Program-made: the position numbers and the translations under genes | Part shown: in pieces, positions 8,992-17,580 of the stretch | How positions within the stretch are numbered: position 1 is the first letter of the stretch | Layout: each line of letters opens with the position of its first letter | Notes under the pieces: model-generated | Told to the model about the DNA's origin: nothing | Databases searched by the model: none | Seen by the model: only the letters and a program-made list of their open reading frames with translations | From: Paracoccaceae bacterium | Lineage (GTDB): Bacteria > Pseudomonadota > Alphaproteobacteria > Rhodobacterales > Rhodobacteraceae | Assembly: GCA_018223125.1 (NCBI GenBank) | Contig: JAAEZA010000025.1 | Location: 1-56,054, forward strand | Reading direction: 5' to 3' | DNA: 56,054 nucleotides

Positions 8992-9831
8992 ATGGAAAAC
9001 CCCTGCATCATCTGCGTTGCGATCACCGGCTCCCTGCCGACCAAGGCCAATAATCCGGCGGTTCCAATTAGTGTTGCCGAACAGGTTGAATCCACGCAGG
9101 AAGCGTTTGAGGCAGGGGCAACCATCTGCCACGCCCATGTGCGTAATGATGACGAAACGCCGTCCGCCGATCCCGAGAAATTTGCGCGGTTGAAGGAAGG
9201 GCTTGAAAAGCACTGCCCCGGAATGATTATCCAGTTTTCCACCGGAGGCCGGTCGGGGGCAGGTAAAACGCGGGGCGGCATGCTGTCGCTTGCGCCGGAT
9301 ATGGCATCGCTGTCCGTCGGATCGAACAATTTTCCCAACCGTGTCTATGAAAACCCGCCGGAACTGGTGGACTGGCTGGCGTCCGAGATGCTGGAATACG
9401 GCGTAAAACCGGAGGTCGAAGCCTTTGACCTCAGCCATATTCTCAAAGCTGCGGCCATGCACAAGAACGGCCAGATTAAAGATACACCTTACGTGCAGTT
9501 TGTCATGGGCGTGAAGAACGCCATGCCTGTCGACCGCGAGGTTTTCGATTTCTACATCAAAACCGTGAAACGCCTGTTCGGGGAGGATGCGCCGTGGTGT
9601 GCGGCGGGGATTGGTGCGCAGCAGATTGTGTTGAACGAATGGTCGATTTCCAGCGGTGGCCATGCGCGCACAGGGCTTGAAGACAACGTCCGCCTGGATC
9701 GCGACACCCTTGCGCCGTCAAATGCCGCACTGGTTCGCCGTGCCGCTGAATTCTGCGAGAAATACGAACGCCCCGTCGCCACATGGCAGCAAACCCGCGA
9801 GATTCTCGGGGTTCCTCTCAGGACTGCATAA
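8992..9831 (+). CDS. Beta-keto acid cleavage enzyme (BKACE, DUF849 family)
   Basis: The 279-residue TIM-barrel protein has the BKACE zinc motif HAHVR (about residues 46-50) and the substrate-loop segment QFSTGGRSG. The family condenses a beta-keto acid with acetyl-CoA and releases acetoacetate plus a new CoA ester; Kce (3-keto-5-aminohexanoate cleavage) is the founding member. It lies 8 bp after pcaG and ends the operon. Beta-ketoadipate, the pathway product, is itself a beta-keto acid, so I infer it may cleave beta-ketoadipate to succinyl-CoA and acetoacetate. The family call is firm; the substrate is inference. Confidence 0.87.
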   Translation: MENPCIICVAITGSLPTKANNPAVPISVAEQVESTQEAFEAGATICHAHVRNDDETPSADPEKFARLKEGLEKHCPGMIIQFSTGGRSGAGKTRGGMLSLAPDMASLSVGSNNFPNRVYENPPELVDWLASEMLEYGVKPEVEAFDLSHILKAAAMHKNGQIKDTPYVQFVMGVKNAMPVDREVFDFYIKTVKRLFGEDAPWCAAGIGAQQIVLNEWSISSGGHARTGLEDNVRLDRDTLAPSNAALVRRAAEFCEKYERPVATWQQTREILGVPLRTA

Positions 9832-9838
9832 TGATGTG

Positions 9839-9862
9839 AGAGGGGCCGTTCACAGCCCCTCT
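9839..9862. terminator. Bidirectional stem-loop between BKACE and GS-like genes
   Basis: A perfect 8-bp stem (AGAGGGGC at 9839-9846, GCCCCTCT at 9855-9862) with an 8-base loop fills the 34-bp gap between the convergent BKACE and glutamine-synthetase-like genes. The U-tract is weak on both sides, but the placement fits shared termination. Confidence 0.65.
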
Positions 9863-9865
9863 GGA

Positions 9866-11182
9866 TTAGTAAACTGCCTCATATGCGGCGCAGCGTCCGG
9901 CTTCATCCATATCCTGAACAACGCTTAATTCGCCCCGTTTATGGGAAGCATACACGGATGCGAATTGTTCCGGAAACCAGCCGCAGACAGTTTCGTTATT
10001 CTCGAACCGTTCAAGGGCTTCTTCAAGGGATTGGGGCAGGCGGACATACCCCCGTTCCGCCAGTGCCGCAGGCGACAGTTCGGACAGATCTTCCTGTGTT
10101 ACCGCAGGGGCTGGCAGGTTTTCTTCGATCCCCTGACATCCCGCGTGGATGATGGCTGCCAGTGCCAGATGGGGTGAAGCCGCCGCATCTGCCGCGCGGT
10201 ACTCAAAGTTGTACTGGCGGGCAATCTTTTCGGGATCGTCCGAAGTGACAGGACAGATCCGGACGGAGGCTTCACGGTCGCGGAACCCCAGATTGTTGAA
10301 AGCCGCGCTCCAGCGGTGCGGGGTCAGCCGCAGGTAGGACACGGCGGAAGGGGCGGTTAGCGCGATAATACTGTCGAGGTATTTCAAGATCCCTGCCACG
10401 AATGACGCCGAGATTTCGGACATCCCGAACGGCCCGTCCGCATCCCAAGTGGCCGGTGCGCCGTCCGCGCCGGTAAAGCTCATGTGAATGTGGACGCCAT
10501 TGCCGACACCCGCCGTATCACGGATCGGGGTGAAGGTTACGGATTCACCATGATAGCGGGCGGCCAGACGGGTGATTTCCCGCAGGATGACCGCTTCATC
10601 CGCCACGCGAACGCCTTTTGCCGGACCATTGGTCACTTCATACTGGTTTTCGCCGTATTCCTTCATGAAGGTATCGGTTTCCAGCCCGCCCTGTTCCAGA
10701 CCTGCCATCAGGGATTCCCCGAAGGCGCGGCGCTGTGAGAACCCGTTCAGCGTATAACCCTGCGGCCCTGCGGGAACCTCGCCGCGGAACTGGAATTCAT
10801 GCTCGAATGCGCCCAGCAGCCCGACACCGCCGACCTGCTCCAGCCGCGCAAGGGCCGTTTTAAGGATGGAACGTGTGCAACAGTCCCAGGGATTGCCTTT
10901 CAGGTCGGTAATATCCCCGAGGGCAAAACGCTCTACAGGGGCATTTTCACCAAGGTTCAATTCCACCAGACTGTCGGCGTCAGGCTTCAACAACAGATCG
11001 CCAAGCGCCCCGAACGGCCCCTCTGCTATATGTTCGAAACAGGTGATCATCACATTGGTCGGGGTCCAGCCAACGCCCTTTTTCATCCGGCTGTCCAGTT
11101 TGGACAGCGGGAAGGCCTTGCCCCGTGTGATACCGGCCAGATCCGATGTCGCTGCAAAGACCAGCGGTTCAGTGGTTTTCAT
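9866..11182 (-). CDS. Glutamine-synthetase-like ligase
   Basis: The 438-residue product is a GS-fold enzyme that would join glutamate (or a similar acid) to ammonia or an amine using ATP. The metal/ATP motifs are readable: AFEHEFQF (about residue 133), GNGVHIHMSF (about 225), SYLRLTPHRWSAAFNN (about 272), DREASVRI, and FEYRAADAAASPHLALA (about 320). It differs from housekeeping GlnA (no adenylylation loop) and resembles gamma-glutamyl-amine synthetase relatives. The start at 11182 has GGAG seven bases upstream. It overlaps the upstream RpiR gene by 14 bp, so the two are co-transcribed. The acceptor substrate is unknown. Confidence 0.82.
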   Translation of the reverse strand: MKTTEPLVFAATSDLAGITRGKAFPLSKLDSRMKKGVGWTPTNVMITCFEHIAEGPFGALGDLLLKPDADSLVELNLGENAPVERFALGDITDLKGNPWDCCTRSILKTALARLEQVGGVGLLGAFEHEFQFRGEVPAGPQGYTLNGFSQRRAFGESLMAGLEQGGLETDTFMKEYGENQYEVTNGPAKGVRVADEAVILREITRLAARYHGESVTFTPIRDTAGVGNGVHIHMSFTGADGAPATWDADGPFGMSEISASFVAGILKYLDSIIALTAPSAVSYLRLTPHRWSAAFNNLGFRDREASVRICPVTSDDPEKIARQYNFEYRAADAAASPHLALAAIIHAGCQGIEENLPAPAVTQEDLSELSPAALAERGYVRLPQSLEEALERFENNETVCGWFPEQFASVYASHKRGELSVVQDMDEAGRCAAYEAVY

Positions 11183-12023
11183 CTTGTGCTCCAAATTCGA
11201 TACGGTTGGCATCCCATGCCTCGATACGGTCTTTCGTTTTGTCCCAGCTGGACTCTGCCACGCGGGTTACAATCCCTTCCAGCAGCGCCATTGCGCCTGT
11301 GTAGCAATCCCACAGGGTTCCATTGTCGATCGGGACGGCCACAACTTCGGTGGCATGGGCGGCCACAGGGGACATCCATTTGTCGGTCAGCAGGATAATC
11401 TGTGCGTTGCGGTTGCGCTGTGCATTGGCTGCCAGCGGTGTCAGGCTTTTCTGGTAGCGCCGGAAATCCGCCACCAGAAGGATATCGCGCGGGCGCATCC
11501 GCAGCAGGTATTCCGGCCAGACTTCGGGATCGGGGGGCAGGTGAAAAACCTTGCCCCTGATCTGGCGCAGGTGACGGGACAGATAGGATGCCAGCGTATC
11601 GCTCATCCGGCCGCCGATCACGTAGATACTGCGTTTTGGATCGCTCAGCAGGGTGCAGACGCGCTCGAACTGGGCATCCGTTACGGTTTGTGCTGTTTCC
11701 TCGACGATCCGTTGGGCCCGTTCCATGAATCCCGTCAGGTATGCCCCTTCCACCGGCACACTGGTCCGTTGCAGATCCACGGGGGAGCGCTGGCCGTCCT
11801 TCAGTTCACCGATCAGCTGGCGCTGGAACTCCTGATAGCCGGAAAACCCCAGCTTCGATACAAAGCGGGATATGGACGGGGAAGAGGTTTGCGTCTTTTG
11901 CGCCAGTTCCTGAATCGGCTGTAAACCGGCAAAAGGATAGTCCGCCAGCAGGCTGGTGCTCAGCCGTCTTTCCGTGGCGGTCAGTTCCGCAGACATGTTT
12001 TCTATGCGGCTTTTTACATCCAT
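11169..12023 (-). CDS. RpiR family transcriptional regulator
   Basis: The 284-residue product has an N-terminal RpiR helix-turn-helix (residues 1-75, with QELAQKTQTSSPSISRFVSKLGFSGYQEF; quoted in part) and a SIS sugar-phosphate-binding fold (about residues 125-250, with IYVIGGRMSDTLASYLSRHL). It likely senses a metabolite of the adjacent pathway. The start at 12023 follows AGGGAA; a 20-residue upstream extension is rejected. It is divergent from the fused ABC transporter gene, with which it shares a 146-bp control region. Confidence 0.87.
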   Translation of the reverse strand: MDVKSRIENMSAELTATERRLSTSLLADYPFAGLQPIQELAQKTQTSSPSISRFVSKLGFSGYQEFQRQLIGELKDGQRSPVDLQRTSVPVEGAYLTGFMERAQRIVEETAQTVTDAQFERVCTLLSDPKRSIYVIGGRMSDTLASYLSRHLRQIRGKVFHLPPDPEVWPEYLLRMRPRDILLVADFRRYQKSLTPLAANAQRNRNAQIILLTDKWMSPVAAHATEVVAVPIDNGTLWDCYTGAMALLEGIVTRVAESSWDKTKDRIEAWDANRIEFGAQDENH

Positions 12024-12169
12024 TCCGGTGTTCCCTGTCACAACGCTTTGGCAAAGCCTGTGGCGTTCGGGGTAATAAAGCAAACTAAAAGTTTTGTGTC
12101 AAACAGAACAAAAATCTTGACTGTGAAAGTTTTTTGTCAATGCTGTCCCTACAAGAAACAGGACTTCTG
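12024..12169. promoter_or_regulatory. Divergent RpiR/ABC control region with repeats
   Basis: Two 15-bp direct repeats with one mismatch, AAAGTTTTGTGTCAA (12088-12102) and AAAGTTTTTTGTCAA (12126-12140), lie 38 bp apart. A 13-base palindrome GCTTTGGCAAAGC (12045-12057) lies closer to the RpiR start. These are candidate operators for the RpiR regulator. The second repeat lies about 30 bp upstream of the chosen ABC gene start, so binding there could block expression. No -10/-35 pair is assigned with confidence. Confidence 0.5.
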
Positions 12170-13990
12170 ATGACCACTTCACCTGCCAGACATCTTCTTG
12201 CCTCCCTTGCCGGTATTATCGTGCTGGCCATTACCGCCACCCTTGTGGCATCGGCTCTCGGACCTGCGAGCGAGCGTATTCTGACAGTGTTTTTCATCTC
12301 GCTGATCGCAGTGGTCGGCATGGGGGTTTATTCGGGTAACAGTGGCATCCTGAGTTTCGGGCATCTGTCGTTTATGGGTGTCGGGGCTTATGTTTCGGGG
12401 CTGCTGACCCTTCCCGCGCAGATGAAGATGGCCACCCTTCCCAAGCTGCCGGACTGGCTGGCAGCGGCTGAGACCGGATTTTTCAGTGCGATCCTGATCG
12501 CGGTGGTTGTGACCTCTGTGCTTGCCTTGATTGTGGGGTTGGCGCTCAACCGGCTGGAGGGGTCGGCGGCGACGATTGCAACACTTGGCCTGCTGATTAT
12601 CACCCATGGTGTCATCATCGGCTGGCGCGATGTGACCCGCGGGTCGCAGTCCTTCTTTGGTGTCCCTCGGGAAACAACGCTCTGGGCGGCGGCAGTTTTT
12701 TGTATTCTGGCGCTGATTGCTGCAAGGCTCTACCGTGATTCCGTTTCGGGGTTGCGGTTGCGGGCGGGACGTGAAAACGCGATTGCTGCCGGTGCGGTTG
12801 GTGTAAACATCCGCAAGGAGCGGCTGATTTCATGGGTGCTAAGCGCGGCAATCATGGCCTTGTCCGGTGCGTTGATCGCCCATTTCCTTGGCGCGTTCAG
12901 CCCGAAAAAATTCTATTTCGCGGATACTTTCCTGCTGCTGGCGATGCTGATCGTGGGTGGCATGTCCACTGTGACCGGCGCCATCACGGGGGCTGTTACC
13001 ATCACCTTGGTAACAGAGATCCTGCGCCGTTTTGAAGGGGGTTTCAATCTGGCCGGACTGGAAATGCCCGCTGTCTTTGGCACCACGCAGATCGGCATCG
13101 GCCTGATTATCCTGTTTGCCATGTTCCGCAAACCCGATGGGCTGGCCGGACTGAAAGAACTGGAAGAACGCTTCTTTCCCGGCCACCGCGTTGATCCGGC
13201 GCAAACAGTGACTGCCGGGGCAGTGAAACCTGTCGATCCGACGCCGTTGCAGGGGCAGAATCTGACCATGCGCTTCGGTGGCCTAGTCGCGGTGAGGGAT
13301 GTGTCCATCACAGTCAACAGTGGAGAGATCCTCGGGCTGATCGGCCCGAACGGATCGGGTAAGACAACCCTGTTGAATATGCTCTCCGGCGTGCTCGCCC
13401 CAAGCGAAGGCACGGTCCGCCGCGGCGATACGGATCTGACGCAAGCGAAACCCTACGAGGTTGCGAACCACGGGATAGCCCGCACCTTTCAGAACATCCG
13501 CCTGTTTGACACGCTGACGGTTTACCAGAACGTCCTGATTGCGGCGCTGTCCACCAAAAATGGCGAACGGGCGGTTGAGCGCTGCGAAACTGCTATTCAG
13601 GCCATGGGGATCAGCCAGTTTGCCGGAAGTGACGCAAACACCCTGTCTTACGGTGACCAACGCCGCGTGGAGATTGCCCGAGCACTGGCCTGTGAACCCC
13701 GCCGAGTGGAGATCGCCCGCGCGCTGGCCTGTGAACCCTCGCTTCTGTTTCTGGATGAACCGGCGGCGGGTATGAACCGCGAGGAAACCGATGATCTGAT
13801 GGCGACATTGCAAAAGCTGACCGGCGATCTGGGGCTGGGTGTGCTGATCGTCGATCATGACCTGAAGCTGATCAACCAGCTGTGCGACAGGATCATGGTA
13901 CTGAACGAGGGCGCAGAGATCGCGCAAGGCGCCCCCGAAGACATAAGAAAAAATCCGGCCGTTATAGAAGCCTATCTGGGTCATTCCTGA
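12170..13990 (+). CDS. Fused branched-chain-type ABC permease and ATPase (LivM-LivG)
   Basis: The 606-residue product joins a LivM-type permease (residues 1-320, about eight to ten hydrophobic segments) to a LivG-type ATPase (residues 355-606). Walker A is GPNGSGKTT (about 391-399), the signature is LSYGDQRR, and Walker B is LLFLDEPAAGMN. Between signature and Walker B a 13-residue block (RRVEIARALACEP) is repeated in tandem, which would lengthen the helix that normally links them. The start at 12170 was chosen for AGGA upstream; ATG 12140 and TTG 12134 in frame are alternatives. It is the first gene of a six- to seven-gene operon. Confidence 0.88.
   Translation: MTTSPARHLLASLAGIIVLAITATLVASALGPASERILTVFFISLIAVVGMGVYSGNSGILSFGHLSFMGVGAYVSGLLTLPAQMKMATLPKLPDWLAAAETGFFSAILIAVVVTSVLALIVGLALNRLEGSAATIATLGLLIITHGVIIGWRDVTRGSQSFFGVPRETTLWAAAVFCILALIAARLYRDSVSGLRLRAGRENAIAAGAVGVNIRKERLISWVLSAAIMALSGALIAHFLGAFSPKKFYFADTFLLLAMLIVGGMSTVTGAITGAVTITLVTEILRRFEGGFNLAGLEMPAVFGTTQIGIGLIILFAMFRKPDGLAGLKELEERFFPGHRVDPAQTVTAGAVKPVDPTPLQGQNLTMRFGGLVAVRDVSITVNSGEILGLIGPNGSGKTTLLNMLSGVLAPSEGTVRRGDTDLTQAKPYEVANHGIARTFQNIRLFDTLTVYQNVLIAALSTKNGERAVERCETAIQAMGISQFAGSDANTLSYGDQRRVEIARALACEPRRVEIARALACEPSLLFLDEPAAGMNREETDDLMATLQKLTGDLGLGVLIVDHDLKLINQLCDRIMVLNEGAEIAQGAPEDIRKNPAVIEAYLGHS
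13661..13738 (+). repeat. In-frame 39-bp tandem duplication in ABC ATPase
   Basis: Copy 1 is 13661-13699 and copy 2 is 13700-13738. Both encode the same 13 residues. The four base differences are all synonymous (CGC/CGA, ATT/ATC, CGA/CGC, GCA/GCG). The duplicated block sits just after the ABC signature motif, where related LivG proteins have it once. Confidence 0.95.
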
Positions 13991-14017
13991 CCCGCCCACA
14001 CCAACATGGAGAAGACA

Positions 14018-15172
14018 ATGAAAAAGTTACTTACTCTCACAACTATCGGGGCGCTGCTTGCGGCTCCCTCCTTTGCCGACACCCTGCGCATTGGCGCGGC
14101 AACGGCGCAAACCGGCGGGCTTGCGCCCTATGATGCGCCGGTGATGGAAGGCATCCACATCGCCATCGACGAAATCAACGCTGCTGGCGGTATCGGAGGC
14201 ACCACCAAGATCGAACTGATTGAAAAAGACGTGCGTTCCGATGCAGCACAGACCTCTATCGCGGTGCAGGAACTGGTCGACACCGGCGTGTCCGCCTTGA
14301 TCCTGCCTTGTGACGCTGATCCGTCACTGGCCGCAATCGGGATTGTGTCCTCGGCAGAAATTCCGGCGATTTCGACCTGCGCCTCTTCTCCGACATTGCC
14401 GATGATCGGTGGCGACTACATGTTTGCGAACTTCCCCGGCGATAACGTGCAGGCCACGGTTTCTGCGGCCTGGGCGCAAGAGCAGGGGCACGACACCGCC
14501 TACATCATCTATTCCCCTGACAGCCAGTACACCACCATGCCGCTTTACTTTGCGGAAGTGTTTGAGAAAATGGGCGGCACCGTGCTGGGGCAGGACACCC
14601 ATTCCATCGGCCAGCAGGATTTCTCGGCCATCGCCACACGGATTGCCGCGCTGCCGGAACAGCCTGATGTGATCATGACCTCTTCCTACGAGCCTGATTT
14701 CCCGTCCATGCTGAAAGCCCTGCGCTCTGCCGGTGTGACCAGCCAGATGATCGGCTCTGACGGCATCGACAGCCCGACCACATTCTCCCTTGGCGAAGCG
14801 GGCGAAGGCGTTGTCTTTACAACAGCCGGTTATGCCGAAGAAGGCTCTCCGCTGGAGGCGTTCAATGCGAAGTACAAGGAAACAACCGGCAAAGATTCCG
14901 AAACCGTGTTCAACGCGGTGGGTTATGACCTGATCAAGGTGATCGAGGCGGCAGTTCTAGCGGCAGACGGATCGACTGATCCAAAAGCGTTGCGCGATGC
15001 AATCGCCAATCTGGAAAATGTGCAGGGCGCAACCAGCGCGATTACTTATAAGGGTACCGATGGTATGCCCGTGCGTCAGGTGTCCCTGATCCGTGTGAAA
15101 GATGCGGGCCGTGAATTCCTTGGTTCTCCTAGTCCAGATGCCGCGTTGATCCCAGCGCCGCGCATGCAATAA
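14018..15172 (+). CDS. ABC transporter substrate-binding protein (LivK type)
   Basis: The 384-residue periplasmic protein has a signal peptide (MKKLLTLTTIGALLAAPSFA, residues 1-20). The mature start TLRIGAATAQTGGLAPYDAP and the two-lobed type I binding fold follow. It belongs to the family that binds branched-chain amino acids, amides, urea and similar polar ligands. GGAGAAG six bases upstream sets the start at 14018. It lies between the fused permease-ATPase and livF-like genes. The ligand is not known; the operon enzymes point to an amide or amine. Confidence 0.88.
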   Translation: MKKLLTLTTIGALLAAPSFADTLRIGAATAQTGGLAPYDAPVMEGIHIAIDEINAAGGIGGTTKIELIEKDVRSDAAQTSIAVQELVDTGVSALILPCDADPSLAAIGIVSSAEIPAISTCASSPTLPMIGGDYMFANFPGDNVQATVSAAWAQEQGHDTAYIIYSPDSQYTTMPLYFAEVFEKMGGTVLGQDTHSIGQQDFSAIATRIAALPEQPDVIMTSSYEPDFPSMLKALRSAGVTSQMIGSDGIDSPTTFSLGEAGEGVVFTTAGYAEEGSPLEAFNAKYKETTGKDSETVFNAVGYDLIKVIEAAVLAADGSTDPKALRDAIANLENVQGATSAITYKGTDGMPVRQVSLIRVKDAGREFLGSPSPDAALIPAPRMQ

Positions 15173-15184
15173 GGATTCCGCCCC

Positions 15185-15901
15185 ATGCAACCGCTTCTTT
15201 CTGCCCACGACCTTCACGTCAGCTACGGCGCTGTGAAAGCGGTGCGCGGGGTAAATTTTGAAATCCGGCAAGGCGAGATCGTCGCCTTTCTGGGTGCGAA
15301 CGGGGCCGGTAAGTCCTCTATCATGAATGCGATTACCGGCCTTGTTCCAACCTCCTCAGGACAGGTGACGTTCGAGGGGCGCGATATTACAGGTGCAGCG
15401 CCTGAAACGCTCGCCCCGAGCGGTCTGACACTGTCGCCCGAAGGGCGGCGGGTGTTTGGGACACTCAGCGTAGCGGATAATCTGCGGATGGGCGCGTTTG
15501 CCCTGAATGACAAAGCCGCATTGGAGACCGCATATAAACGGGTCTATGATCTGTTTCCGATCCTGCAGGAACGGAAAGACCAATACGCAGGAACCCTTTC
15601 AGGGGGGCAGCAACAGATGCTGGCGGTCGGTCGGGCATTGATGTCGAACCCACGTGTTCTTCTGCTTGACGAACCTTCGCTTGGACTGGCGCCGTTGATC
15701 GTTGACCAGATATTCGATCTGATCCTGAAACTGCGAGATCAGGGTGTTACCTTGCTGGTCGTGGAACAGAATGTGGCCAAGACACTGCAAGTGGCAGACC
15801 GCGCCTATGTTCTGGTGAACGGTGCAGTGGTAGAGCAGGGCAAGCCTGCGGAACTGACGGCGAGCGGCACCATGCAAGATGCCTATCTAGGAGCGAACTG
15901 A
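15185..15901 (+). CDS. ABC transporter ATP-binding protein (LivF type)
   Basis: The 238-residue ATPase has Walker A GANGAGKSS (about residues 38-46), signature LSGGQQQML, Walker B VLLLDEPSLGLAP and the switch His replaced by Gln (VVEQN), as is usual for LivF. It pairs with the ATPase half of the fused protein to power the importer. It is 12 bp after the binding-protein gene and 3 bp before the LivH-type permease. Confidence 0.92.
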   Translation: MQPLLSAHDLHVSYGAVKAVRGVNFEIRQGEIVAFLGANGAGKSSIMNAITGLVPTSSGQVTFEGRDITGAAPETLAPSGLTLSPEGRRVFGTLSVADNLRMGAFALNDKAALETAYKRVYDLFPILQERKDQYAGTLSGGQQQMLAVGRALMSNPRVLLLDEPSLGLAPLIVDQIFDLILKLRDQGVTLLVVEQNVAKTLQVADRAYVLVNGAVVEQGKPAELTASGTMQDAYLGAN

Positions 15902-15904
15902 CCT

Positions 15905-16798
15905 ATGGATATTTTCCTGCAGCAAACTGTAAATGCGCTGGCGCTCGGGGGCACATATGCGTTGCTTGCACTGGGGCTGGCGGTGGTGTTTTCCATCATG
16001 GGGCTGATCAATTTCGCCCACGGTGAACTGATGACCATTGCGGGTTATGTGCTGATGTATTGTGGCATTGCGGGGGTCTCGTTTGTGGTGGCCGTGCCTT
16101 TGGCGCTGATGGCCTCGGTTATTGCGGCTGTCCTGATGGAACGGATCGCCTTTCGCCCTGTGCGCAACGGGTCGGGGGCGACGATGCTTGTCACCAGTTT
16201 TGCCGTGGCGATGATTTTGCAAGTGCTGTTCCAGAACCTGATTTCCACCCGATCCCAGCCGGTTCTTTTGCCGGCCATGCTGTCGGATAGCGTTCATATT
16301 GCGGGAATGGTGATCGGGGTGAACAAACTGGCGGCGATTGTAGCCACAATCGTTATGCTGGTGTTCCTTGACTGGTTCATGAAGCACCAGAAAACCGGAA
16401 TTGCCATGCGTGCCGCTGCCGAAGATTTCGCCGTGGCCCGCCTGATGGGAATCCGCGCCAATACGGTGATCGCAGGGGCTTTTGCCCTGTCCGGTCTGCT
16501 GGCTGGCGTGGCGGCGGTGCTCTGGGTCAGCCAGCGGGCCTCGGTTGATCCGTTGATGGGGTTCATGCCGGTACTGAAAGCCTTTATTGCGGCCATTCTC
16601 GGCGGGCTTGGCTCCTTGCGCGGGGCTGTGGCCGGTGGCTTCCTGCTTGGTTTCATAGAGATTTACCTTTCGGCCTTCCTGCCCCCTGAAATGCAGGAAT
16701 TCCGTGAACCCATCGGACTTGGCATTGTGGTACTTGTCCTGTTGTTCCGTCCGAACGGGCTGATCCCGTCAGCGACCCTGAAAGCGGAGAAAGTTTAA
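15905..16798 (+). CDS. ABC transporter permease (LivH type)
   Basis: The 297-residue membrane protein has the typical LivH start (MDIFLQQTVNALALGGTYAL), GLINFAHGELM near residue 37 and AILGGLGSLRGAVAGGFLLG near residue 230. With the LivM half of the fused protein it forms the membrane channel. It completes the transporter, which is split over four genes in the order permease-ATPase, binding protein, ATPase, permease. Confidence 0.92.
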   Translation: MDIFLQQTVNALALGGTYALLALGLAVVFSIMGLINFAHGELMTIAGYVLMYCGIAGVSFVVAVPLALMASVIAAVLMERIAFRPVRNGSGATMLVTSFAVAMILQVLFQNLISTRSQPVLLPAMLSDSVHIAGMVIGVNKLAAIVATIVMLVFLDWFMKHQKTGIAMRAAAEDFAVARLMGIRANTVIAGAFALSGLLAGVAAVLWVSQRASVDPLMGFMPVLKAFIAAILGGLGSLRGAVAGGFLLGFIEIYLSAFLPPEMQEFREPIGLGIVVLVLLFRPNGLIPSATLKAEKV

Positions 16799-16800
16799 AG

Positions 16801-17580
16801 ATGCGTCTTGCCGCGACATCGCAGCAGCGGCTGCTTGGGCCGGAAGACCCTGCCCCTTTCGAGGTGATCAACCCCGACAGCACTTATCCGGTAGTGCTGG
16901 TGTGCGAACACGCCGGACGGTTGGTGCCGGAAGAGCTCGGGGATATGGGGCTTACGCCGGCGGATTTGCGCGCCCATATCGCATGGGACATCGGCGCAGA
17001 GCCCGTGGCGCGTATGGTTGCAGATCAGCTTGGCGCGACGCTGGTGTTGCAACGCTACAGCCGTCTGGTGATTGACTGCAACCGCCCGCCCGAAAGCGAA
17101 ACCGCCATGCCTGTAGTCAGCGACGGTGTTACGGTGCCTGCAAACCGGAACCTGACGCCCGAACAGCGGCAGCAGCGGATAGACGAGATTTTCACGCCCT
17201 ATCAGACTGTCGTAGATGAACATCTGGGAAAGCCTGCCTGTAAGAGCGTGCTTTCGGTTCACAGCTTTACCCGCAGCATGGCCGGACAGCACCGGCCGTG
17301 GGACATCGGGTTTCTGTTCCGCCATGATCAAACCACATCCCGTACTCTGGCCCGTGCATTCGAAGCCTTTGTTCCGGCAGAGCGTATCGGTCTGAACGAG
17401 CCTTACCAGATCGACGATGAAAGCGACTGGTTTGTGCCCCGCCACGGAGAGGCCAAGGATCTGCCCCACAGTCTGATCGAGATTTGCAATGATCTGATCG
17501 AGACATCCGACGGACAGTCCCGCTGGGCCGCATGGTTGACACAGGCGACCCGTGATTTTGTAGAAAAGGATCTGAAATGA
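16801..17580 (+). CDS. N-formylglutamate amidohydrolase family protein
   Basis: The 259-residue product has the HutG2-type pattern: VLVCEHAGRLVPEEL (about residue 36), HIAWDIGAEPVARMVADQL, RYSRLVIDCNRPP and SVHSFTRSM. The family hydrolyses N-formylglutamate or related N-acyl/amide-linked glutamates with a metal ion. The start is 3 bp after the LivH stop and the end overlaps the next gene by 4 bp. No other hut genes are near, so a histidine pathway is unlikely. I infer that it releases glutamate or an acid from an amide made or imported in this pathway. Confidence 0.8.
   Translation: MRLAATSQQRLLGPEDPAPFEVINPDSTYPVVLVCEHAGRLVPEELGDMGLTPADLRAHIAWDIGAEPVARMVADQLGATLVLQRYSRLVIDCNRPPESETAMPVVSDGVTVPANRNLTPEQRQQRIDEIFTPYQTVVDEHLGKPACKSVLSVHSFTRSMAGQHRPWDIGFLFRHDQTTSRTLARAFEAFVPAERIGLNEPYQIDDESDWFVPRHGEAKDLPHSLIEICNDLIETSDGQSRWAAWLTQATRDFVEKDLK

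Noticed and set aside
13661-13738. Possible frameshift or pseudogene in the fused ABC protein because of the duplication
   Set aside because: The duplication is 39 bp, keeps the frame, and the differences between copies are all synonymous, so the gene is not called broken.
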